Assembly: GCA_015680685.1 (NCBI GenBank)
Contig: MNCI01004659.1
Location: 6,114 to 34,439 of the forward strand
Direction of reading: 5' to 3'
Length of the DNA stretch: 28,326 bases
From: Gnetum montanum
Lineage: Eukaryota; Streptophyta; Gnetopsida; Gnetales; Gnetaceae
The notes beneath the pieces are model-generated. The model was not told the DNA's origin. It worked only from the letters and a program-made list of their open reading frames with translations, and searched no databases. Both the position numbers and the translations under genes were made by a program. This document shows, one piece after another, positions 1 to 9,536 of the stretch. Numbering within the stretch: position 1 is the first letter of the stretch; every line of letters begins with the position of its first letter.

Positions 1-557
1 CTCGTCACTCATCACTTAGTTTTATTGTCATTTCTTTAATATGTTTACTTTAATATAGTTCATTATATTCTTGAAATACTTTACTTTTCATATTTACTAG
101 TAAGGCGGAATGAGTGCATCTAGTTTCAAATGTATAAGCGTACAGCAAGCCAGGAACTGTTTCTTATTGCCATAGGATAGAGTAGATTTACATTTCTATC
201 ATTGTTTAGACTTAGATTTAATTTTCATCTCTCATTTTCAATATGCATAGGAGTAACATGATCCCACAACATCAAGATATCATATGCCTCACTTAGAGTT
301 AAACCATACACTTACACTTCACTAACTCGAAGTGGGAAGACAATGATCTCAAATCGATTATCAACTTCTAGCATACTTACATTGTCCATCCATGGATTAC
401 AATTTGGTCAAGCATGTGCACTCATGACTTGTATGATGGAGTGTTGGCATACCCTATTGCTCATCACCATGCAACTACAAATGGTCTTCGATTTAGTATA
501 ACCTTCATTTGAGCCAACGATAATGACACAACGAGGCACAAACCTTTAATGAAATGT
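1..557. other. Gene-free AT-rich DNA
   Basis: No coding frame, RNA gene or recognisable mobile element was found on either strand. The stretch runs directly into the tandem duplication that follows and is probably old, decayed repeat or intergenic DNA. Confidence 0.5.
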
Positions 558-1003
558 AGACTTAACCACGCCAAACATGAACCAAGGACTATAGGGAACT
601 AAAAGAAAATGTATTCTTTAGACCTAAAAATGGCTAAGTGTAATTTACTAAGAAAATGACTAAGTATAAATTATTGAAAAATAATCTAAGTATGGAAAAA
701 TACTTATAGTGAATAAATTCTAAGTATGAAAAACATTAATAAAAGAACACAAAACAATGAAATACTAAAACATAGAATGTGGGCTTACCCCACCAAACAT
801 GAACCAAGGATTGTAGAGGAATGATAGAAAATGTAGATTTTTAGAGCTAAAAATGACTAAGTGTAATTTACTAAGAAAATGAATAAGTATAAATGATTAA
901 AAATTAATCTAAGTATGGAAAAAGACCTATAGAAAATAAATTCTTAGTATGGAAAACATTAATAAAATAGCTCAAAATAATGAAATACTATGAGATAAGT
1001 TGT
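558..1003. repeat. Tandem duplication, about 222-bp unit, two copies
   Basis: Two diverged direct copies lie head to tail. The motif ccaaacatgaaccaagga begins at 571 and again at 793, and taagtgtaatttactaagaa and attaataaaa recur in the same order at the same spacing. Substitutions and small indels are spread over the whole unit, so the duplication is old. Each unit also contains short internal echoes of ctaagta. No coding potential is visible. Confidence 0.85.
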
Positions 1004-1339
1004 GGGGGAAGGGTCTAGGTTTCCTTCCCAAGTAAAGAAATGCTTTATTACTCAAATAATGAACTATTTGCCTCTAAGGAGGGTCAAACTACAAGTGTTT
1101 ATGAGAAAACATAAGTATAACAAAACTAATAATAGAAGCTTAAATCTTGTGTAAAATACAAGTTTAAAAGGTAAATTTGAACCTTTAGAAGGTAGGGATG
1201 TGGATGATGAAGTTGCAAGAATAATCTAGAACCAGTTTGGGGTTAAAATGAGGCTAGAGGCTAAAAAATTCTATATCTTGAAGATGACGTTGAAGCCTAG
1301 AAAATTCTATCTATGGGAACCCAAGCTAACACTGGTCAA

Positions 1340-2760
1340 GTAACATTGAAGGCATGTTGGTGCTAGTCCTAGAGGTGCAAGTGTGATTGTGAAGCATGTT
1401 GGTGNACTTAAAGAAATTTTGCCAAAGTTTCTCCAAGTGTTGGTATGAGCCTTTCAAGGCCTTGTTTAACACCTGAACCAATGTTGAATGATGAAAAGGT
1501 CACGCTACGGAGCCCATGTGGCCAAATGATGATGTTAAGTGTTGAATTGGAGTGTGAGGAAAGTCATTTTGCATGTCTTAGAAATGCTAACACTAGCATC
1601 AACAACAATTAGCCAATTTCTCATCATTTTCTCCAATTTTCAATTTTGAGCTCCCAAGGTTTCATTTGACCAACAAATTNTGATGAGACGCGACTTGCAC
1701 TGGGCCGCGATATCGCGTCTNATGTTGAGGAGCCTAGAAGGCTTAGAGATGAGGTTATAAGTCAATTGTCTATATCAATAAGTGGTGATGTTGATGTTTA
1801 AATTGGTGTCACCCATACTTTAGCCAAATTTTTGTGACTTTAACCAAGTTGGAGTTTTGAGCTCTCGAGATCCCATTAGACCCCTAAACTAATGTCAAAT
1901 ATTATCAAGATAAAGCTAAGGAACCTGAGAAACCTATGGATGTTATCAAATATTGCTCTAGAAGGTTAAGGATGGCAAAATATGGGACCCATGTGTGTTA
2001 ATGCTAATGCTCAACATTAGTGGGAGTTAGCAAAAAGTTTTCCATTTACGCATGTTGTAGTCTTGGACTTTCAAGACCCCATTTATTGCCTAAACTAATA
2101 CCAAATGCTATCGAGATGATGTCTAAGAGCCCAAGAAACCCATGAAAGATGTTGACTAGTAAGCCTAATGAGCATAGGATATAAAATACATCTTTTTGGG
2201 GTGCTGATGTTGGTGTCAACATTAGCATCAATGCCATAGTTAGAAAGCAAAAAAGAATTTAGCAATTTTCCAAGCTTAAAATTTCAACTCCTAGGATGCT
2301 AAAATTGACCTGAGAATGAGCCAAATTGATGTTTTTTAAGCATTGAGAAGTCTATAGACTTATGAAATATTGTCATATTCATGTATGAAGTGCCATGGTG
2401 GTGCTAAAGATGCTCTTGGAGGGGCAAACACTAATGTAGGATTTGCATCACCTCCAAAGTTAGAAACATTTTGGTCTAAGGGGCCCTAAGGTCAAGTAGC
2501 CAAAAAGCTAAAATTTGACTCCTAGTGAGTCATGAGACCTTAGGAAAGATATAGGAGGCCCCAAAAAGGCAAGATTTGGTCCAATATGTAGCTTCTATGT
2601 AGTTGAAGGAAGCAAAGTATTCATTGACATGAAATTCGTGTCACTTCCCATACTTAGAAAAATTTTGTCTTCTAAGCTTTTTCGAAGTCATCAAGAAAGG
2701 TCTCATAAGTGAGGATATGACCTAGGATGGTCCTTAGAGGTCTTCAAAAGCTACAATAAG
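1340..2760. repeat. Highly degenerate tandem array, period about 200-230 bp
   Basis: An anchor of the form gagctcccaaggtt recurs at about 1447, 1648, 1859, 2065, 2285, 2517 and 2674. In most units it is preceded by a gctaacatt/ttggtgtcaac-like block and an aaatttt/gccaa block. In units three and four it is followed by similar text: taaactaatgtcaaat then aagaaacctatg, and taaactaataccaaat then aagaaacccatg. The spacings are 201, 211, 206, 220, 232 and 157 bp. The family could be an old satellite or the tandem-repeat region of an LTR element; I cannot decide which. Single Ns interrupt it at 1405, 1680 and 1721. Confidence 0.6.
1680..1721. other. GC-rich 40-bp hairpin segment bracketed by Ns
   Basis: The 40 bases between the Ns at 1680 and 1721 are far more GC-rich than their surroundings and contain CpGs, which are scarce nearby. 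An exact 8-bp inverted repeat, agacgcga (1686-1693) and tcgcgtct (1713-1720), can form a stem. The Ns at both edges suggest a low-quality patch, an assembly join or adapter-like contamination rather than native sequence, but a real short insertion is possible. Confidence 0.6.
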
Positions 2761-4139
2761 CTCTTTTGATGTCATTTTAAGGCCTTTTTAGTTCTCATTC
2801 TTGGAGAAACAATGTTAAAACCACACTTATTTTGGTCATTGTGGAACTGAAAAAAGTAAATGTAACACTTACAAATCCTTTTATAATGAATAGAGTTATG
2901 TTGACTTGATCCCATAAACTAGTACTAGTCATAAGTTATTATTGATAATATATAAAAAGTACTATTTCTAGTTCTAGTAGTTCATAGCCATCATCTTTGG
3001 GTTATTGTTATTACAAATTCGATCATGCCAAGATTATAAGAATTTCTTGTGTTTTAGTGGTGTTGTTATTGACCTAGAAATGCATTTTCTTTTGAATTAC
3101 ACCTACTTTTCATCATGGGCTAGTAGCGCACTTACAATCCTCATTGGTTAGCTAATTATAAGTAGTTATCCTTAGTCTTACATGGGTTGGGCCACTTTGG
3201 GCTTCTTAACCAATCCACCAGTAAGTTAGGTTAGCTTCTCTAATGACAACTTATGAACTATTACCACAATGTAGTCTATCTTTCTCCCTTGAGTATTCTC
3301 GTAACTACTTGTCTTCATGACACTTTAATTCAGCTCACTCTACTAAATTTCTTAGGTTCATGATGCATTAATTTACCTTTGGGTGCTAGGCATATCTAAG
3401 ACTTTAGCTTCTCTTCTTTTAAGTCTTCCTCAAGTACCATTTGGTAGAATTGAGGGCTTCTTTTTCTTTTGCTTCTTTTCATACTTGTGACTTAGAGCTT
3501 TCATCCATTCATTCAATTATGAATCATCACTTTCATAACCTCTTGGCTTACATACCTTTCTTTGATTGTTGTTTCAATATTTCTTCTTCTTCTTATAGAT
3601 TTACTTTGTTGTCATCTATTATGTATTTTCCTTGTATCTCTATTCAAGAAGTGTGGACTTACACTCTTTTGTACCTTGTAAGAAGTTTGTGACTCTTGAT
3701 GAATCTTTGTAACCTTTTGTAACTATTGGTGAATTAAGTTAAAGAAACTAATGACTGTATCTTCACTTGAGAGTATATTATAACATTGTGCTTGAATAAT
3801 CCAATGGATACTTCTTGTACCTACTAATATTTGCAAACTACCCAAATTTATGTTAAAGTCATATGACAAAAGAACACATATTTCCCAACTACCCCAAAAG
3901 CTAGCCATCCACTAGTTAAACAACATGTAAAAGTTAAGAAGCTTACCCAGATGTTTATAGGAGCACCAACCCCCCAATAGGCCACTTCATAGCAAGTGCA
4001 ACCAAGGGAAAGAAGCTACCAACAAGCCACATAAAATACCTTCTAACTTTAATAATTTACCATCAAGTTAGGACTCTAGAGGTAACAAAATCAACCTTTG
4101 GGAAAATGATGGGTGAAACACAATGCAAGCATAAGTAAG
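2761..4139. other. Gene-free stretch upstream of element C
   Basis: Only short chance frames are present. The pyrimidine-rich part at about 3400-3660 resembles the body of an old LTR in composition, but I found no partner copy, primer-binding site or termini, so no element is called. Confidence 0.4.
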
Positions 4140-4415
4140 TGTTGACACCAACATCACCCGTAAACGGGGCCTTATCTTACACAATAACAAAACCTTAGTT
4201 TTAACTGGTTGTTAACCACAATATCAAACTAAAAGTAGTGTTCCCATCAACCTGAGAAGAGAAAGCAAAGTCTCTTGGCTTCTCTCTTTTGCTTTCCATA
4301 TCTGGCTCCTTTTTCCCTTCTCCTATTCCATCCCACCATCTCTTGATCCCATATCCCTTTTTCCTTTCCATATTAGTGTTGTTGTTGCTACATGCAACTC
4401 ACTACCTAGTGATTT
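4140..4415 (+). repeat. 5' LTR remnant of element C, internally deleted
   Basis: It starts tgttgacaccaacatcaccc and matches 9537-9653 of the 3' LTR. It then jumps at cctgagaagagaaagc to sequence matching about 10626-10802. About 970 bp of LTR, including the TATA box seen in the 3' copy, is absent. Homology ends at gtgattt (4415), where the frame leading into pol begins, so the 3' part of the LTR, the primer-binding site, gag and protease have all been lost. The bases before it are gtaag. Confidence 0.85.
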
Positions 4416-4420
4416 CCATA

Positions 4421-5575
4421 TTAGGAATGAATGATTCCTTACCTGACATAAACCCCTATATTCATACTTATGCCACATCCTACTACCAAACTTATAGGGA
4501 ACTTTCTAAAATCCATATTAACACACTACCTTTCCACTAGCATGATCGAAAGACTTTCCTTTTTGGTAATCCCCCACCAATTGGTAAAGACCAGGATATT
4601 AGTAAAATCCTCATCATCCAATCCTTAGGTAATAATCCAATCTATGACGATGATAATACTTATATTGATCAAAGAGCTTGCTTTTGGGATTTCAATAACT
4701 TGAACACATGGATACTTAAGATTGATGGAGCCTCATCAAAATGAGGATGTGGTGTTGGAATTATGTTAATTCCACTTGGGAAAGCTCCAAAGCTTAAAGC
4801 TATTCACTTTTTAAAACCCATGACAAACAATATGGTTGAATATAAAGCCTTAATCCATGGACTAAAGTATGCTATTAACTTTGATCTTTTAAAGTTAAAG
4901 ATTTATAGTGATTCACAACTTATTGTGAATCAAATTAATAGCATTTATGAAGATAAGGATCCTTTAATGAGAGCATATAAGATATATGTCTTGGAATTAT
5001 TCAAGGCATTTGATCTTATCACATTAGAACATTTTTGTAGAGATGAAAATCACATTCATGATGCTTTAGCACAAGCTACTTGTGTTCTTGATCTTCCATT
5101 TCCTTATGGAGCTTGGGATTCTAAAATCATCATGGAAAAGGTTAATTGTCACTCCACCCTTGATAATGTGCTATCCTTACAAGTGTTTGATGATTCACAT
5201 TAGAACATTTTTGTAGAGATGAAAATCACATTCCTGATGCTTTAGCACAAGCTACTTGTGTTCTTGATCTTCCATTTCCTTATGGAGCTTGGGATTCTAA
5301 AATCATCATGGAAAAGGTTAATTGTCACTCCACCCTTGATAATGTGCTATCCTTACAAGTGTTTGATGATTCACATTAGAACATTTCTGTAGAGATGAAA
5401 ATCACATTCCTAATGCTTTAGCACAAGCTACTTGTGTTCTTGATCTTCCATGTCCTTATGGAGCTTGGGATTCTAAAATCATCATGGAAAAGGTTGATTG
5501 TCACTCCACCCTTGATAATGTGCTATCCTTACAAGTGTTTGATGATGATCATCAAATTACTCATTCTCTACTAGT
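4421..5575 (+). pseudogene. Extra RNase H (aRNH-type) domain of element C pol, upstream of RT
   Basis: This frame encodes an RNase H fold upstream of the reverse transcriptase. Visible catalytic-type motifs are IDGASSK (D at 4724), NNMVEYKALIHGL (E), YSDSQLIVNQ (D) and HDALAQA (D). They match the additional RNase H found in plant Tat-lineage elements rather than the RT-linked RNase H, which is also present downstream at 6773-7036. The frame is open from the LTR junction except for stops at 4538-4540 and 4740-4742. After the domain, a 176-bp segment is repeated three times; because 176 is not a multiple of three, each copy shifts the frame. The original tail resumes at VFDDDHQI. It is inactive as it stands. 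Confidence 0.8.
5021..5547 (+). repeat. 176-bp tandem triplication inside element C pol
   Basis: Copies begin at acattagaac, positions 5021, 5197 and 5373, giving a unit of exactly 176 bp and almost exactly three copies. Copies 1 and 2 differ at very few positions (for example cattcatg versus cattcctg). Copy 3 carries more changes (tttctgtag, cctaatgc, ccatgtcc, ggttgattg). Two successive events after pol had already become dispensable would explain this. Confidence 0.95.
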
Positions 5576-5579
5576 CAAG

Positions 5580-7036
5580 GGGAGTTTTATGATTAGATTC
5601 TTGAAGCTTCACATGCTTATTCAAATGACTCAATTCTTATTAATGAAGTTTCACCCAATGTTGTTGCTAGGGAAGTTCAAATGGATAATGAAATTGAGAT
5701 CCTACAACACAAAGATTGGCAAGTATTAGTAGAAATTGAGATTGCTTTAATCAAAAAGAAAATTTAAGAATACCCTATTCAAATAGGTAAACACTTACAT
5801 TCTAATGAAAAGGGTATGTTAATTGCATTGTTGCATGGATTCAATGATGTTTTAGCCTGGTCCTGTGAAATTTAAAGGTTTATAATCCATTTATCATTAC
5901 CCACACAATACCAGTTAGGCCTAAAACTTAACCTTTTAGATAAAAATTAAGACTAGTCAATCTTAAAATTGAACCTTTAATGAAGGAGATTGATTAACTC
6001 TTGGAATCTAAAATCATATATCCAGTGAGACATTCTAGTTGGGTGTCAAGTTTAGTTCCCATACATAAGAAAGCTGGAGAGATACGATTGTGCATTGACT
6101 TTAGAAATCTTAATGCATCTTGCATTAAAGATAATTATCCACTTCCACTTATGGAAGAGCTACTTCAAGTAGTGAATGGTGGACAAATGTATTTGTTCTT
6201 AGATGGATACTTGGGTTATAACCAAATTCTTGTGAATAAGAAAGATCAACATAAAACAACCTTCATAACAAAGTGGGGAACATTTCAATATGCCAAAATA
6301 CCTTTTGGATTATTGAATGCAAGATCAACCTTTCAACGAGCTATGGATAAAACTTTTGAAAGGATGATTAAAAAACTATAGTGATCTATTTAGATGACTT
6401 AATAGTTTTCTCACGCAATAGAGGAACCCATATTTAGGATCTTAAAAATATATTTTTAAGTGTAGAAAATATGATATGATATTAAACGCTAAGAAATCTA
6501 TATTTGGTGTACAAAGTGAAAAATTCCTTGGTTACATAGTGACAAAAGAAAGTATTACTATTGATCCTGAATGTGTTAATGCTATCCTAGAAATTCCTTA
6601 TCCCTTATCCAAGAAAGATCTAAGAGCTTTCTTTGAGAAGATTAACTTTATCAAGTGATTTATTCCTATGTTTGTTGAACTGGTAAAGCCTCATAACACA
6701 ATGCTAAAGAAAGATGAGGATATTAGATGGATTGGTGAGCGCAAAGATGCTTTCTTAGCTATAAAATAAGTTGTGGTTGAAGCTCTTGTTTTAGTCACCC
6801 CTTGGTACGAAAATGATTTCTTTCTATATGCCTTTGCAACTGATCACACAGTAGCTACCATTTTAACTCAAGAGATAGCTAATCATGAAGAATGCCCCAT
6901 CGCTTATGTGTCCAATCCACTTAAAGATGATGAGTTAAGATACTCTCCCGTAGAAAAACAACTATATGCAGTAGTTAAAGCTCTAAAGAAGTTTCAATTC
7001 TACCTTTTAAAATCGAAGATTATCATAATTGTTTGA
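5580..7036 (+). pseudogene. Reverse transcriptase and RNase H remnant of element C
   Basis: After a linker with the motif ALLHGFNDVLAWS (about 5825-5866), the RT domain runs from about 5870. Motifs in order are KIIYPVRHSSWVSSLVP, GEIRLCIDFRNLN, DNYPLP, LDGYLGYNQI, HKTTFITKWGTF, the YLDD catalytic box (IYLDDLIVFS, about 6384-6413), KKSIFGV and FLGYIVTKESITIDPE. The usual RT-linked RNase H follows (about 6773-7036; FATDHTVATILTQ, EKQLYAVVKAL). Frameshifts lie just before the YLDD box and between about 6414 and 6476. In-frame stops fall at 6379-6381, 6656-6658 and 6767-6769, among others. The first RNase H residue is blurred by decay. Confidence 0.9.
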
Positions 7037-7167
7037 GACCTTGCTATTTTTGCTTTAGCAAAGCTTCAAGATCCTTCAAAAAAAAAGAGCCAAATGAATT
7101 ATGAAATTACAAGAAGATGACATTCAATGGAAGGTAGTAAAAAGTAGTAAAAGTAGTAAAAGAAACT

Positions 7168-8579
7168 AGCTTAACCAAATTGATAGCCCAAGCATTGATC
7201 CTAGAAGAATCAAAAGTTCCATTTGAGCTTGAACCCGTACCTATACATGTATTACAACTTGAAAATAATGAATCATTTCCGTTTGCAAAAAAATGCTTAA
7301 ATGACCCTTGGTATGGATATCTCAAATATTATTTAACTTTTCATTGTTGTCCTTCAAATCTATCTAAGTACAAATGTAAACTACAAATATCTAGAAGCTC
7401 TGAATTTACCATGATTAATGGTTATCTCTTCAGAAAAAACATTAAAGGAGTTTTCCTTAGGTGCTTAGATAGAGAAGAAGCCAATGATGTGGTAAATAGC
7501 TTACATGATGAAGGACACTTAGGCTATCAATCTTCAACTCACAAGATTACAAAAGCTAGTTGTTATTGGCCAACTATGACTACTGATGCCTATAATATAT
7601 CAAGAACTTGTATCCAATGTCAAATGTTTAAAGGACAAGACCCTAAAAGCTCAGCACCTCTCCAACCCATCATTGAAGTAAGACCTTTTGCACAATGGGC
7701 TCTTGATTTTATTGGAGCCATCAATCCACCATCATCAAGCCAAAATAAATATATTTTAATAGTAATTAACTACACTACACATTGGTTGGAAGCTAAACCA
7801 ACTAGAAGAGCTACATCTCGTGAGGTTATTAAATTTCTTAAGGAAGTTATCATAACTCAATATGAACATCCATATGTGCTAGTGGTTGACAATGGTCCTA
7901 CCTTCATCTAGATAGAAATCACTAAATGGGCTATGAATAATGAAATCCTAATCAAATGCATCACAAAATATTACCCTCAAGGAAACAAATTAGCAGAATC
8001 TTCAAACCAAAATCTTCCAAGTGGAGTTAAAAAGATGATTAATGGCAATCCAAAATCTTGGCATGAAAAAGTAAAATGGGTTGTATGGGCAAATCGCATT
8101 TGTTACAAAGAATCTCTCAAGACCATCCCTTATGAACTAGTTTATGGTCAAAAACCTATATTACCCATCAACTTGCAAATCCCTACTTATGAGTTCTTCC
8201 TAGATTACCTAAATCCCAATGAAAGTCTCATTGCTAGATCTTATGATATTTGGAATGTTGAACTAAAATGTTTAAAGGCAATGGAAAACATGTAAAATCA
8301 TCAAACCATTATTAAAAGATGGTTTGATAAAAAGTTTGCTGCTAACTTCTTTCAAATAGGTGATCTAGTCCTAAAAGATATAGAGATTTTGGGCAAAAAG
8401 GTCCTCAAACTAAGTTTTTGCCAATGTGGTTAGGACCATACCAAGTCATGGAGGTTGTAGCCCCAAATGTTTACAAGATAGCCAACCTTCAAGGTGACAA
8501 ATTCACTAGAAACTTCAATGTGTTTGACCTTAAACATTTTTATAGTTGTGTTCCTCATGAACACCTAGTAGATCAGTAA
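7168..8579 (+). pseudogene. Integrase remnant of element C
   Basis: The zinc-binding HHCC part is seen as LHDEGHLGYQ and CIQCQ, followed by the core with WALDFIGAIN (first D), VVDNGPTFI (second D) and NKLAESSNQNL (catalytic E), then WANRICYKESLKTIPYELVYG. A stop at 7909-7911 interrupts the core and another at 8293-8295 precedes the C-terminal domain. A frameshift at about 8395-8415 leads to MWLGPYQVMEV, the GPY module of this class of integrases, and the frame ends at the TAA at 8577-8579. Domain order and spacing are otherwise normal for Ty3/gypsy. Confidence 0.9.
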
Positions 8580-8988
8580 CTTAATAAATTATATATATAT
8601 AGGTTGCATTAAATATGACACCTAGTTGAATAAAATGAATTTCATCTTATTGTATTTATATCATATTTTATTGTAGTATCATCCACAACATATAGCTATA
8701 GGTCCATATCCATATAGGTACATGCCTTAGAAGTAAACCTAATAGATATTTGCGTTCAAAACTTAATATGTTATTAAGAATACTCTATAGATTATGGGAA
8801 TTCTTGTAACTCTTTCTTTCTTCATTAACTGAAATTGAAAATGAGTTCCTTGAGGTTAAGTCATCAAGATCATATCTTATGAAGTTACCTATTAACTATA
8901 TGTTGTTTAATGGTGCTAACTTTGAAGTTGACTTGATGCCATGGCATTGTCCTTTGGGTTGCATTTGTTTAAGATGACATATATAATT

Positions 8989-9043
8989 TTGAGTTATTTC
9001 CATAATTTGGTGATCCATCCCAAATTGTGATGAGATAACTCAA
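8989..9043 (+). other. Long two-stage hairpin in the element C 3' region
   Basis: The outer arms ttgagttat (8989-8997) and ataactcaa (9035-9043) are perfect 9-bp complements. Inside them cataatttgg (9001-9010) pairs with ccaaattgtg (9020-9029), with one G-T pair, leaving a 9-nt loop. This could be an RNA structure in the element transcript or the core of a small foldback element. Confidence 0.65.
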
Positions 9044-9518
9044 TGTGAGGAATTCGCGATGTGCTAGAAAGAATTTGAGCTAGCATCCCACTATTGGAAC
9101 GTGAAGTTCATTCTTTCTTATGCTCGACCATGGTTCATAGTGATTACTCTTTGAGTTCACAACGATGGCACACAGCTAGAGTTCCTCCCTTTCCTTTAAT
9201 AAAATAATAATTATCATAATAATAACAATTGGTTCAATTCTTTTCGCTAAAACCACGAAGGATCTCATGATTAAATTTGTTGACATATGTATTGAAGGGC
9301 TGCAAGATAGTACCTTGGTCTATTGATGTCTCTTAATAAAATCCTTAAAGCCTTGAATTAACTTCTTTAGGTATGTTTCTAATGGCATGTAGTATTAGGT
9401 TATATTTTATCTAAGAATAATCATAATTATTATGTACTAATTTGATATAGTATATATTTAAATGTATTACAATAATAATAATAAATGTACTGGTGGAATA
9501 TTTGATGTTTTCTTTGTT

Positions 9519-9536
9519 GATTTGGTTGGGGCTTAA
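9519..9536 (+). other. Probable polypurine tract of element C
   Basis: The sequence gatttggttggggcttaa directly abuts the TG that starts the 3' LTR. Its G-rich run and position fit a plus-strand priming site, but the purine tract is short and interrupted. Confidence 0.4.

Larger units (their letters stand above)
8580..9536 (+). other. 3' untranslated region of element C
   Basis: This is gene-free sequence between the integrase stop and the 3' LTR. It is AT-rich with short ata/aat runs, and contains the long hairpin at 8989-9043 and a weak polypurine tract just before the LTR. Confidence 0.6.
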
